Origin: an uncultured bacterium
GTDB lineage: Bacteria; Bacillota; Clostridia; Oscillospirales; Acutalibacteraceae
Assembly: GCA_905215055.1 (NCBI GenBank)
Contig: CAJMOH010000002.1
Coordinates: 62,001 to 126,000, forward strand
Length of the DNA: 64,000 bases
Reading direction: 5' to 3'
The notes under the pieces are model-generated. The model saw only the letters and a program-made list of their open reading frames with translations. It searched no databases and was not told the DNA's origin. This document shows, piece by piece, positions 49,042 through 57,129 of this stretch (within the stretch, counting starts at the first letter, position 1; each line of letters opens with the position of its first letter). Made by a program: the position numbers and the translations under genes.

Positions 49042-50195
49042 CACTTGCGAACCAGCCTGGCCCGGTACACAGCGCAGTCGTGAGGCTCCAGAATGTTGAC
49101 GTACCGCTCGAAGAAGCTGCCCTCATTCTCGTGGGTCCAGCAGTTGTACATCTCCAGGCCCACCCCGGCGGACACCGGCAGGCCCATGTCCCAAAATTGC
49201 AGGGACATCTCGCTTCTCACGTCGCTGAAGTTGAACATGCCGATGGCCAAGGACCCATCGCTCATGGGCTTGACCAGGGAGAGCACGTTCTCCGGGTTGT
49301 TCCACTGGGGAATGCAGTAGGGACCCCGACACTCCATGTCCTGGTTGATGGCGATGACATCGGGATTCATCAGGGTCTCCTTGGTGTAATCGCTCATGGA
49401 GCGGATGTCGCAGCCGATCATCAGGGGGGAATTCATCATGGCCCACAGGGAGAAGTGGGTGCGGTACTCCTGATCGGTGCAGCCGCCGATCTGACCGATG
49501 TACTCGTTGTTGCTGCCGCCGTGCATGCCCACCACCAGCATGTCAATGTCGTTGTGGCAGAAGGGGCCGGAATAGGGCATTTTGTCAATCTGAGACAGGG
49601 CCAGCCGCTTGATGGACTCCCAGTTGTCCTGGATGTCCTCGGTGGAGCGGAACAGCTGGGCGCCGCTGCCCTGAATCCACTGGTGGACGTTGTCCCGGCC
49701 CCAGTTGCAGGCGGAAAACAGGATGTCCCGTCCGCAGTTGCGCAGGGCCAGGCTCATGCGCTTGTAGAGGATTTCCCCCTCCACATGGATGGGCTTGTAG
49801 CAGTTGTCGTACTTCAAATAGTCCACACCCCAGGAGGCGAAGGTCTCCGCGTCCTGAAACTCATGCTCAAAGCTGCCGGGATACCCAGCGCAGGTGTGGG
49901 TGCCGCAGCAGGAGTACATGCCAAACTTCAGGCCCTTGCTGTGGACATAGTCGGCCACAGCCTTCATACCCTCTGGGAATTTCTCCGGGTCGGCCACCAA
50001 AAAGCCCTTTTCGTCCCGCTGCTTCAGGCTCCAGCAGTCGTCCACCACCACATACTGATAGCCAGCGTCCTTCAGTCCGCTCTCCACCAGCACATCGGCG
50101 GTCTGGCGGATTAACTGGTCGTTGATGTTCCAGGTGAAGGTGTTCCAGGAATTCCACCCCATTGGCGGGGTCATCCCCAAATACTTGTCCTGCAT
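49041..50195 (-). CDS. GH27 alpha-galactosidase
   Basis: 384 residues without a signal peptide, so intracellular. TPPMGWNSWNTF at the N-terminus, the nucleophile Asp130 in YLKYDNCY and the acid/base Asp187 in RSTEDIQDNW are characteristic; CNWGRDNVHQW is also typical. It releases terminal alpha-galactose (or a related alpha-linked sugar) from imported oligosaccharides. AGGAGGA precedes the ATG. It lies where rpoB would follow rplL in many Firmicutes. Confidence 0.92.
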   Translation of the reverse strand: MQDKYLGMTPPMGWNSWNTFTWNINDQLIRQTADVLVESGLKDAGYQYVVVDDCWSLKQRDEKGFLVADPEKFPEGMKAVADYVHSKGLKFGMYSCCGTHTCAGYPGSFEHEFQDAETFASWGVDYLKYDNCYKPIHVEGEILYKRMSLALRNCGRDILFSACNWGRDNVHQWIQGSGAQLFRSTEDIQDNWESIKRLALSQIDKMPYSGPFCHNDIDMLVVGMHGGSNNEYIGQIGGCTDQEYRTHFSLWAMMNSPLMIGCDIRSMSDYTKETLMNPDVIAINQDMECRGPYCIPQWNNPENVLSLVKPMSDGSLAIGMFNFSDVRSEMSLQFWDMGLPVSAGVGLEMYNCWTHENEGSFFERYVNILEPHDCAVYRARLVRK

Positions 50196-50315
50196 AGGAT
50201 CATTCCTCCTGTTCTTGGATTTGCTTTCATTCTACCCAGGGACAAAGGAAAAGTCAATGACTCTTTTGCGGTTTTCCACCACGATATTGAGGGATTTCCC
50301 CCGCCGCCAAGCAGC

Positions 50316-50347
50316 AAAAAAGGCCGCCGCCCAGTGGCAGCAGCCCT
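50316..50347 (-). terminator. Terminator after rplL
   Basis: In the minus direction GGCTGCTGCC / GGCGGCGGCC with an ACTG loop and a TTTTTT tail. It ends the rplJL transcript, so no rpoBC read-through is expected. Confidence 0.8.
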
Positions 50348-50367
50348 TTTCAATCCGGAAACGAAGC

Positions 50368-50745
50368 TTACTTCAGCTCAACCTCAGCACCGGCCTCGGT
50401 CAGCTTGGTCTTGATGGCCTCGGCGTCGTCCTTGGAAGCGCCTTCCTTCACAGCCTTGGGAGCCTCGTCAACCAGAGCCTTGGCTTCCTTCAGGCCCAGA
50501 CCGGTGATCTCCTTGACAACCTTGATGACGTTGATCTTGTTGGCGCCAGCGCTCTTCAGGATAACGTCAAACTCGGTCTTCTCCTCGGCAGCGGGAGCGG
50601 CGGCAGCGGGAGCGGCAGCAACAGCCACAGCGGGAGCAGCGGCGGAAACGCCGAACTCCTCCTCCAGAGCCTTGACCAGCTCGGACAGCTCCAGAACGGT
50701 GAGGGACTTGACTTCTTCAATCAGGTTGGTGACTTTCTCAGACAT
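50368..50745 (-). CDS. rplL: Ribosomal protein L7/L12
   Basis: 125 residues. The N-terminal dimerisation helix (IEEVKSLTVLELSELVKALEEEFG), an Ala-rich hinge and the C-terminal domain (KTEFDVILKSAGANKINVIK ... GLGLKEAKALVDEAPK) are complete. It forms the stalk that recruits translation factors. It follows rplJ after a gap of about 110 bases. Confidence 0.98.
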   Translation of the reverse strand: MSEKVTNLIEEVKSLTVLELSELVKALEEEFGVSAAAPAVAVAAAPAAAAPAAEEKTEFDVILKSAGANKINVIKVVKEITGLGLKEAKALVDEAPKAVKEGASKDDAEAIKTKLTEAGAEVELK

Positions 50746-50858
50746 GATGAAATACCTCCATACAGTAAGTTATTGGCAAAGTAAATTTGTATTTCAGGGA
50801 AATCCCTGGGACCGCCAGGCAGCCGCCCGGCGGGAAACCGCGTTTCGCGGAAGCGCTG

Positions 50859-51389
50859 TTACGCGCTCTGCTTCTCGGCAATGGCGTTGAGGGCGATAAC
50901 CAGGCCGCGGATGGTGCCGCTGAGCACATTGGCAAAGCCCTGGATGGGACCATTCAAGCCGCCGAGCACCTGAGCCACCAGAACCTCCTTGGGGGGCAGC
51001 TTGGCCAGCTCGTCAATGCTCTTGGCATCCACTGTGTCGCCGTCGATAAAGCCGGCCTTCACCGTGAAGTTCTCGTTGTCCTTGGCATAGTCGGACAGGA
51101 TCTTGGGCGCGTCCACATAGCCGTTCTCGCTGTAAGCGATGGCGGTGGCGCCGTGAAGATGCTCCTCCAGGCCCTCGATGCCGGCCTCCTGAAAGGCCAG
51201 AGACAACAGGGTGTTCTTGACCACCTTGTACTCGCAGCCGGCCTCGCGCAGCTGCTTGCGGAGCTTGGTGTCCTTTTCCACCGTGATGCCTTCGTAATTC
51301 ACCAGCACGCCCACATTGGCCTTCTTAAAGTCCTCGGCCAGCTGCGCGACCTGCTGCTTCTTCTGTTCCAAAATCTTCTCGCTGGGCAA
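50859..51389 (-). CDS. rplJ: Ribosomal protein L10
   Basis: 176 residues. VAQLAEDFKKANVGVLVNYEGITV and YKVVKNTLLSLAF are L10 signatures, with the C-terminal helix for L7/L12 binding. The start is TTG 51389 after GGAGGTGAAACGA. The gene follows an L10-type leader with an attenuator. Confidence 0.97.
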   Translation of the reverse strand: MPSEKILEQKKQQVAQLAEDFKKANVGVLVNYEGITVEKDTKLRKQLREAGCEYKVVKNTLLSLAFQEAGIEGLEEHLHGATAIAYSENGYVDAPKILSDYAKDNENFTVKAGFIDGDTVDAKSIDELAKLPPKEVLVAQVLGGLNGPIQGFANVLSGTIRGLVIALNAIAEKQSA

Positions 51390-51419
51390 TTCGTTTCACC
51401 TCCGGATCGTGAAAGTAAA

Positions 51420-51515
51420 TCAAAAACGCCTTTCCGGGATCTCCGCGGAAAGGCGTTGCAAGCAAATACCAGGGCATAAGAGCTCGTTGGGCCTTGGGAC
51501 CCCGTCTCTCTCCCA
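51420..51515 (-). promoter_or_regulatory. L10 leader with transcription attenuator
   Basis: On the minus strand the leader contains GACGGGGTCCCAAGGCC and the stretch CCAACGAGCTCTTATGCCC, followed by TTTGCTTGCAACGCC, matching the Firmicutes L10 leader. It ends in an intrinsic terminator: AACGCCTTTCC / GGAAAGGCGTT (11 base pairs) then TTTTTG. L10-L12 binding should promote termination and so autoregulate rplJL. Confidence 0.85.
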
Positions 51516-51587
51516 TTGCTTGTCTTTCCTCGGCAGGCCGGACAAAACCGTTTACAAACCTGCTGTCTTTGGATGGACAGCTTGATT

Positions 51588-51617
51588 ATTATAGCAAATA
51601 GAACCGGACTTTGTCAA
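51588..51617 (-). promoter_or_regulatory. Promoter of rplJ-rplL
   Basis: On the minus strand: TTGACA (51612-51617), 18 bases, TATAAT (51588-51593). It lies between rplA and the L10 leader. Confidence 0.85.
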
Positions 51618-51637
51618 GCCTTAAATCCGGACAAGCT

Positions 51638-52330
51638 TTAGATAAACTTGGCGGGGTTGATCTTGACGCCGGGACCCATTGTGGCGCTGACCACACAGGA
51701 GCGGACATACTGGCCCTTGGCAGCGGAGGGCTTAGCCTTCACAATGGCGTCCATCAGGGTGTCGAAGTTCTCCTGGAGCTTCTCCACGCCAAAGGAGACC
51801 TTTCCAATGGGGCAGTGGATGATGTTGGTCTTATCCAGGCGGTACTCGATCTTACCGGCCTTGGCGTCGGTGACAGCCTTGCCGATTTCGGGAGTCACAG
51901 TGCCGGCCTTGGGGTTGGGCATCAAGCCCCGGGGACCAAGCAGACGGCCCAGACGGCCCACCTGACCCATCATGTCAGGGGTAGTAATCAGCACGTCAAA
52001 GTCCATCCAGTTTTCACTCTGAATCTTCTGCACCATTTCCTCGCCGCCCACAAAGTCGGCGCCGGCGGCCTTGGCCTCCTCTTCCTTCTCGGGCTTGCAG
52101 ATGGCCAGCACCCGCACGCTCTTGCCAGTGCCGTTGGGCAGAACAATGGCGCCGCGAACCTGCTGGTCGGCATGACGGCCGTCAACGCCCAGCTTCACAT
52201 GGAGCTCTACGGTCTCGTCGAATTTCGCGGTACCGGTCTTGACGCAGATGTCCAGGGCCTCAGCGGTATCGTACAGCTTGCTGCGGTCGATGAGCTTCGC
52301 GCCTTCCACATATTTCTTTCCGTGTTTCAT
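51638..52330 (-). CDS. rplA: Ribosomal protein L1
   Basis: 230 residues. KFDETVELHVKLGVD, RGLMPNPKAGTVTPEIG and KTNIIHCPIGKVSF are standard L1 blocks. It binds 23S rRNA at the L1 stalk. It follows rplK in the same transcript. Confidence 0.98.
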   Translation of the reverse strand: MKHGKKYVEGAKLIDRSKLYDTAEALDICVKTGTAKFDETVELHVKLGVDGRHADQQVRGAIVLPNGTGKSVRVLAICKPEKEEEAKAAGADFVGGEEMVQKIQSENWMDFDVLITTPDMMGQVGRLGRLLGPRGLMPNPKAGTVTPEIGKAVTDAKAGKIEYRLDKTNIIHCPIGKVSFGVEKLQENFDTLMDAIVKAKPSAAKGQYVRSCVVSATMGPGVKINPAKFI

Positions 52331-52386
52331 TGTATCTTTCCTCCAGTGGTAAATATCGGATTACAAGATTTCCTCCCACTCGGGAA

Positions 52387-52812
52387 TCAATCGACTACTT
52401 CGATACCCATGCTGCGGGCGGTGCCGGCGATCATGCTCATGGCGCTCTCTACGGAAGAGGCGTTCAAGTCGGGCATTTTCTGCTCGGCAATCTTCTGCAC
52501 CTGCTCGCGGGTGATTTTGGCGACCTTCTTCTTGTTGGGCTCGCCAGAGGCCGTCTCAATCCCGCAGGCCTTCTTAATCAGCACAGCGGCCGGAGGGGTC
52601 TTGGTAATAAACGTAAAGGAGCGGTCGGCGTAAACCGTGATAACAACAGGGATGATAAGGCCCACGTCGTTCTTTGTGCGCTCGTTAAATTCCTTGGTAA
52701 ACGCCATGATGTTCACGCCATGCTGGCCAAGCGCGGGACCGACAGGCGGCGCCGGGGTTGCTTTGCCGGCAGGGATCTGGAGCTTGATAAAGCCCGTAAC
52801 CTTCTGAGCCAT
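52387..52812 (-). CDS. rplK: Ribosomal protein L11
   Basis: 141 residues. GFIKLQIPAGKATPAPPVGPALGQHG is the usual L11 N-terminus (seen in segments KLQIPAGKATPAPPVG), with the C-terminal rRNA-binding part MPDLNASSVESAMSMIAGTA. GGAGGTG precedes the ATG. A 200-base GC-rich spacer separates it from nusG. Confidence 0.98.
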   Translation of the reverse strand: MAQKVTGFIKLQIPAGKATPAPPVGPALGQHGVNIMAFTKEFNERTKNDVGLIIPVVITVYADRSFTFITKTPPAAVLIKKACGIETASGEPNKKKVAKITREQVQKIAEQKMPDLNASSVESAMSMIAGTARSMGIEVVD

Positions 52813-53014
52813 TTGTTTGCACCTCCAAAATTCGTGGTGGCTGACGGCGCGGCCGTGAGAAAGATTTCAGCCGTGCCTCCCACAGGGGCTGCGCCCCTCA
52901 CAATCAAAGCGGGATTTCCCGCCCATTGCCTAAAAACATTCCGCCGCCTTTTTTGGGGAGCGGCCTCCCCCGGCCTGTTTTCCAGGCCCGCCCTTTGCCC
53001 TGTCTCTGAAACAA

Positions 53015-53539
53015 TCAGTTTACAGGCTCGGCCTGATCCAATTCCAGCTCCACCGGGGTCTCACGGCCAAACATGGACACTGTGACCCGAACCCGGTTCT
53101 TGTCCACATCCAGCTCCTCCACCGTGCCTACAAAGCCCTCCAAAGGCCCGTCCACGATGTTGACAGAGTCGCCCACCTGATAGCTGACCTGGATCTCCTT
53201 CTTCTCTATGCCCAGCCGGGCCACCTCGTCCTCCGTAAGAGGAATGGGCTTGGAGGAGGGGCCTACAAATCCGGTACAGCCGCGGATGTTCCGCACCGCG
53301 TACCAGGATTCGTCGGTCATCACCATTTTGACGATGACATAGCCGGGGAAGATCTTCCGTTCCACTTCCTTGCGCTTTCCCGATTCGGTGATCTCCGTCA
53401 CCGTTTCGGTAGGCACGCGGATTTCCTGAATCAGATCTTGCAGTTGGCGGTTTTCCACCGTTTTCTCCAGGTTTGAGGCCACCTTGTTCTCATAGCCGGA
53501 GTAGGTGTGCACCACATACCATTTTGCTTCTTCAGCCAT
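53015..53539 (-). CDS. nusG: Transcription elongation factor NusG
   Basis: 174 residues. The NGN domain is at 1-115 (KWYVVHTYSGYENKVASNLE, IFPGYVIVKMVM, GFVGPSSKPIPLT) and the KOW domain follows (GDSVNIVDGPLEGFVGTVEEL). It modulates RNA polymerase pausing and links to ribosomes. It follows secE, as usual. Confidence 0.98.
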   Translation of the reverse strand: MAEEAKWYVVHTYSGYENKVASNLEKTVENRQLQDLIQEIRVPTETVTEITESGKRKEVERKIFPGYVIVKMVMTDESWYAVRNIRGCTGFVGPSSKPIPLTEDEVARLGIEKKEIQVSYQVGDSVNIVDGPLEGFVGTVEELDVDKNRVRVTVSMFGRETPVELELDQAEPVN

Positions 53540-53576
53540 CTGCTACCTCCGCTTTCCTGAAAACACCAAAGGATGC

Positions 53577-53813
53577 TTAACCGGCCACGTCCATCACAAG
53601 ACCCAGAAGGTTCATGAACACAGTGTCCAGCAGGAAAACAAACAGGGTTACAACGACAATTGTCACCAGCACCACGCCGGTGTTTTTAAACGTTGCCTTG
53701 GGAGTGGGCCACACAATCTTTTTAACCTCTCCCTTGCAGTCGCGGAAGAATTTCGCCACACGCTTGAAGAACGCGGCAACGGCGTTTTCCTTCTTCTTGA
53801 CGTTTTCAGCCAT
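53577..53813 (-). CDS. secE: Preprotein translocase subunit SecE
   Basis: 78 residues. An amphipathic region (FFKRVAKFFRDCKGEVKKIVWPTPKAT) contains the conserved KKIVWPT, followed by one membrane helix (VVLVTIVVVTLFVFLLDTVF). It stabilises SecY. GGAGG precedes the ATG. Confidence 0.96.
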   Translation of the reverse strand: MAENVKKKENAVAAFFKRVAKFFRDCKGEVKKIVWPTPKATFKNTGVVLVTIVVVTLFVFLLDTVFMNLLGLVMDVAG

Positions 53814-53825
53814 GTCCTCCGCTCC

Positions 53826-53975
53826 TTACTTGGTTTCCCTGTGCAGGGTGTGTTTCCGGCAGAACCTGCAATACTTGTTCATTTCCAGCCTGTCGGGATC
53901 GTTCTTCTTGTTCTTTTTGGTGTTGTAGTTTCTCTGCTTGCACTCAGTGCAGGCCAGCACGATCTTCACTCTCAT
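53826..53975 (-). CDS. rpmG: Ribosomal protein L33
   Basis: 49 residues, MRVKIVLACTECKQRNYNT ... CRFCRKHTLHRETK, with two CxxC pairs, the zinc-binding L33 form. GGGAGGTG lies upstream. It is the first gene of rpmG-secE-nusG. Confidence 0.96.
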   Translation of the reverse strand: MRVKIVLACTECKQRNYNTKKNKKNDPDRLEMNKYCRFCRKHTLHRETK

Positions 53976-54011
53976 TGTTTGTCGGCACCTCCCGTTTTAC
54001 GGAAATATTTT

Positions 54012-54027
54012 TGGGGCGTTTTCGCCC
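54012..54027 (-). promoter_or_regulatory. Leader hairpin of the rpmG operon
   Basis: GGGGCG / CGCCCC with a four-base loop in the transcript leader, followed by A-rich sequence, so not a terminator. Confidence 0.4.
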
Positions 54028-54052
54028 CGGCCTCCCTCGGAAAAACAGGCGC

Positions 54053-54109
54053 AAAAAAAGAACCTCTTTTTCGAGGTGCTACCAGTATAGCACAAGAGGT
54101 TCTTTTTGT
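54053..54109 (-). terminator. Long inverted repeat, terminator of the lipoprotein gene overlapping the rpmG promoter
   Basis: AAAAAGAACCTCTT (54055-54068) pairs perfectly with AAGAGGTTCTTTTT (54094-54107), and inside it GTGCTA pairs with TAGCAC. Downstream in the minus direction is a seven-T run. It lies just beyond the lipoprotein gene stop (54125). Confidence 0.7.
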
Positions 54110-54112
54110 CAA
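54084..54112 (-). promoter_or_regulatory. Promoter of rpmG-secE-nusG
   Basis: On the minus strand: TTGACA (54107-54112), 17 bases, TATACT (54084-54089). Both elements are embedded in the inverted repeat that ends the upstream gene. Confidence 0.75.
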
Positions 54113-54124
54113 TATCCCAATCTT

Positions 54125-54493
54125 CTAAATGTCCCCATTGAATCGCGCCTCATACAGGCTGTCCTTTGCGAATCTTTCCCCATGTACAATTCCACCTTCT
54201 ATAATCAACTCTCCGCTGTCAGGTGTCGCATAAAACACGGTGTTGCTGTACAGACCACCGTCACCGCTGATTTCTAAACGCCAGCCGTCGCCCGACCGTT
54301 CATATGTTCCTTCGAAAAACCTGTCCCCCTGATACCAAGTACAAGTTCCGTCGTGTTGAAAAGTGATTTTATAGGCTCCGCTTTCGCTATAATAATCGCC
54401 ATATAAGCCTTCAGATAGACAGCCTGTCAGAAGCAGAGCTAATGTGAGCACACAGACAACCGCTTTCCATTCTTTCTTCATCCTCTTAGCCAT
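54125..54493 (-). CDS. Small lipoprotein of unknown function
   Basis: 122 residues from ATG 54493. Lipobox LLTGC follows a hydrophobic signal (AVVCVLTLALLLTGC). The rest is a beta-rich domain of about 95 residues (YKITFQHDGTCTWYQGDRFFEGTYERSG), like lipocalin/DUF-type small sheets. Base composition and codon use are more AT-rich than the flanking ribosomal genes, suggesting acquisition. It is divergent from an XRE gene across a shared operator-like repeat. Start sites at 54517 and 54481 are alternatives. Confidence 0.65.
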   Translation of the reverse strand: MAKRMKKEWKAVVCVLTLALLLTGCLSEGLYGDYYSESGAYKITFQHDGTCTWYQGDRFFEGTYERSGDGWRLEISGDGGLYSNTVFYATPDSGELIIEGGIVHGERFAKDSLYEARFNGDI

Positions 54494-54562
54494 GTGATAC
54501 CAGTCCCTCTTTCTCATGTTCTATACTAGCAAATTCAGTATATACCGCGAAAATTCGTGTGT

Positions 54563-54581
54563 CAAGCAAGAATTCAGCTTG
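54563..54581. promoter_or_regulatory. Inverted repeat between the divergent lipoprotein and XRE genes
   Basis: CAAGC (54563-54567) and GCTTG (54577-54581) around AAGAATTCA, in an AT-rich intergenic region. Candidate operator for the XRE protein. Confidence 0.35.
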
Positions 54582-54642
54582 GCATACGTTTATTAGTTTG
54601 TGAAATCGTCTATGCTTAACTTTATAGAACTGGGAGGTGATA

Positions 54643-54975
54643 TTGCTGGAATTGGATTATAAAGAAATTGGCCGGCGCATTGCTCAACGCCGAAAAGAAT
54701 TAGGTCTGAAGCAAAAAGAGGTGGAAGATCGCGCGGACATCGGATATAAATATCTTTCCAGCATTGAGCGCGGCCTGTCCATCCCTTCCACTGAAGTCAT
54801 CATGCGGCTGGCTGCTGCGCTGGATACGACCCCAGACGCTTTCTTAGTTGGAAGCGTTCGCCAAGAAGAAAATGAAGCGTGGCAAAGCATTGCTCAAATA
54901 CTCCGGAATATGTCTCCCAAACAGTTAAATTTAGCGCGCAGCTTTTTACTATGGCTAAACGAGCAGGAACTATAA
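54643..54975 (+). CDS. XRE-family transcriptional regulator (110 aa)
   Basis: The N-terminal helix-turn-helix IGRRIAQRRKELGLKQKEVEDRADIGYKYLSSIERG is clear (about residues 6-42); a short helical tail follows (MSPKQLNLARSFLLWL). TTG 54643 lies five bases after GGGAGG; a GTG at 54637 overlaps that site. AT-rich relative to its surroundings, like its divergent neighbour. It likely controls the lipoprotein gene or itself. Confidence 0.8.
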   Translation: MLELDYKEIGRRIAQRRKELGLKQKEVEDRADIGYKYLSSIERGLSIPSTEVIMRLAAALDTTPDAFLVGSVRQEENEAWQSIAQILRNMSPKQLNLARSFLLWLNEQEL

Positions 54976-55003
54976 AAAAGGACGGTGATCACCGTCCTTT
55001 TTT
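54973..55003. terminator. Bidirectional terminator
   Basis: Perfect palindrome GGACGGTGATCACCGTCC with six As before and six Ts after. It ends the XRE gene and the convergent gene at 55003. Confidence 0.85.
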
Positions 55004-55788
55004 CAATGCTTGTTGTCCAGGGGCTTTGCCACCACTTTTTTCTTCTTCTTTTTCTTCTCCGGCTTGATCTTCTTGCCCTTGAGCCTGCGGGTATACTTCA
55101 AATTCTTTTGCAGCTCTTCTCCCACCCGCTGGGAAAACACCGCAAAGGCGCTGTCCGACACCGAGTTGAGCAGCCCCACCGTGACAATGGAGCGGGTGTC
55201 CAGATCCCCGTCCTTGTACATGTCGTCCAGCAGGGAGCAAAGCTTCTTCATGGGATCGCTGTCGGGATATTTCAGAGCCAGGTCCTCGCAGCGGGGCGCC
55301 ACATGGGCCTTGACAAAGGTGACGTACCGCACCTGCCCATAGGTGATCTTCTCCTGATTCAGCTCTTCCTTCAGCTCGGGGAAGATGTTCACCAGCCGGT
55401 TGACGAAAAACAGCGGGTCCACCGAACGCTCTCCGTCCTTGCCCCGGCGCTTCTGCTGAACCACCGCCACCCGCTTGGGACCGCGAACCACCTCTAAAAA
55501 GTCGTTCAAAATGCTTTCCGCGTCGGCCTTGGTCCCCTCCTTCTCATCGTAGAGCCACAGGGACAGGCTGCGCCATTTGCCGGGCTTTCCCTCGTCTGTC
55601 AGGGTGGTGGAGCGCAGCTCGAAGCGCTGGTTCTTCACGTCGTACAGCAGGCCGTAGGCCACGTCCGCCGCCACGAACATCACCAGCTTGCCGGCGTCGT
55701 CCTCCACGGGCTGGGCCTGGGAAAAGCCCTGCTTGGAAAGCTCTTCCTGCAGGCCGGTCTCTATCAATTCAAAGGCTTTTAAATCCAA
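55003..55788 (-). CDS. Conserved-looking protein of unknown function with Lys-rich tail
   Basis: About 261 residues if TTG 55788 is the start (GGAG nine bases upstream; MDLKAFELIETGL); a TTG at 55803 lacks a ribosome site. The first 100 residues include VMFVAADVAYGLLYDVK and WRSLSLWLYDEKEG. The middle has RSVDPLFFVNRLVNIFPELKEEL, and the C-terminus is strongly basic with a poly-Lys run (GKKIKPEKKKKKKK). No signal or membrane segment. I do not recognise a family; the tail suggests nucleic acid or membrane-surface binding. Confidence 0.65.
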   Translation of the reverse strand: MDLKAFELIETGLQEELSKQGFSQAQPVEDDAGKLVMFVAADVAYGLLYDVKNQRFELRSTTLTDEGKPGKWRSLSLWLYDEKEGTKADAESILNDFLEVVRGPKRVAVVQQKRRGKDGERSVDPLFFVNRLVNIFPELKEELNQEKITYGQVRYVTFVKAHVAPRCEDLALKYPDSDPMKKLCSLLDDMYKDGDLDTRSIVTVGLLNSVSDSAFAVFSQRVGEELQKNLKYTRRLKGKKIKPEKKKKKKKVVAKPLDNKH

Positions 55789-56031
55789 ACTGATCCACTC
55801 CAAAACTTAATGATGTAGAAATTCATTTGGATAGTAGTATAGCATGGACCCGGAAAAAAGTCCACTTTATTTTTCTGTTCTCAGGGAAAAAGGGCGGAAA
55901 AACATTGCGAAATCCAGTGGGGCATAGTATAATAAGGTTTCGAATGCGCCCTTCCGCCGGCAGGCCCTGCTTTTTGGGGGCCGGAAGGGGCCGCTTATTA
56001 CTTTATGGAAACACGATGGGGTGTGATGGCG

Positions 56032-57126
56032 ATGAACAACAACGGCAAAAAGAGCCTGGCTGTGATCTTTGGGGGCGTGTCCTCCGAGCACGAGGTCTCT
56101 CGGATGTCTGCCACTTCGATTTTGGAAAACCTTTCTCCGGAAAAATATGACGTGCATATGGTGGGAATTACCAAGGAGGGCCGGTGGCTTCTCTACACCG
56201 GCCCCATTGGGGACATTGTCTCCGGCGCCTGGGAGCAAGGCCCTGTGACTCCGGCCTTTCTCTCTCCCGACCCTTCGGTTCACGGGCTGGTGATCTTAAA
56301 GGAGGACGGGACCTCGGAAATTCTCCGGCTGGACGTGGTGTTCCCCGCCCTCCACGGCAAAAACGGCGAGGACGGCACCATTCAGGGGCTGTTCCAGCTC
56401 TCCGGCATTCCCTTTGTGGGCTGCGACACAGAGTCCTCCGCCATCTGCATGGATAAGGCGGTGACCCACTCCCTGCTGGCCGCCGCGGACATTGAGCAGG
56501 CCCACTATCTGTGGTTCTACGCCGACCGGTTTGACGTGGCCCCGGACACCATTAAAAACAAAATCCTGGCCCGGCTGGACTTTCCCGTGTTTGTAAAGCC
56601 CGCCAACGCCGGCTCCTCTGTGGGCGTCAGCAAGGTGGAGCGCCCCGAGGATCTGGACGAGGCCATCCGCAAGGCCGCCCGGGAGGACAAAAAGGTGGTG
56701 GTAGAGGAGGGCATCTCCGGCCAGGAGGTGGAGGTGGCCGTGCTGGGCAACCGGGACTGCGACGCCTCCATTGTGGGGGAGATCGGCGCCTCGGCCCAGT
56801 TCTACGACTACGACGACAAGTATGTCAACGGCACCAGCCAGCTGTACATTCCCGCCAGAATCCCCCAGGAGGTCAGCGAGAAAATCCGCCAGACCGCGGT
56901 GCGGGCTTACCGGCTGCTGGGCTGCTCCGGCCTGACCCGGGTGGACTTCTTTGTGACAGAGGGAGACCACCGGGTAGTTCTGAACGAGCTGAACACCCTG
57001 CCTGGGTTCACCTCCATCAGCATGTACCCCAAGCTGTGGATGGCAATGGGCCTGACCTATGGGGAGCTGCTGGACCGGCTTGTGGAGCTGGCCTTCCAAA
57101 AAGCCGGGCAGGGAGAGGGGGCCTGA
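56032..57126 (+). CDS. ddl: D-alanine--D-alanine ligase
   Basis: 364 residues from ATG 56032 (GGGG ten bases upstream; ATG 56026 and 56005 are alternatives). LAVIFGGVSSEHEVS starts the N-terminal domain. ATP-grasp elements include FPVFVKPANAGSSVGVSKV and VDFFVTEG; NELNTLPGFTSISMYPKLW is the C-terminal signature. FYDYDDKYVNG carries the Tyr that favours D-Ala-D-Ala over D-Ala-D-Lac. It makes the peptidoglycan dipeptide and is followed by murI, another cell-wall precursor gene. Confidence 0.95.
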   Translation: MNNNGKKSLAVIFGGVSSEHEVSRMSATSILENLSPEKYDVHMVGITKEGRWLLYTGPIGDIVSGAWEQGPVTPAFLSPDPSVHGLVILKEDGTSEILRLDVVFPALHGKNGEDGTIQGLFQLSGIPFVGCDTESSAICMDKAVTHSLLAAADIEQAHYLWFYADRFDVAPDTIKNKILARLDFPVFVKPANAGSSVGVSKVERPEDLDEAIRKAAREDKKVVVEEGISGQEVEVAVLGNRDCDASIVGEIGASAQFYDYDDKYVNGTSQLYIPARIPQEVSEKIRQTAVRAYRLLGCSGLTRVDFFVTEGDHRVVLNELNTLPGFTSISMYPKLWMAMGLTYGELLDRLVELAFQKAGQGEGA

Positions 57127-57129
57127 GTC

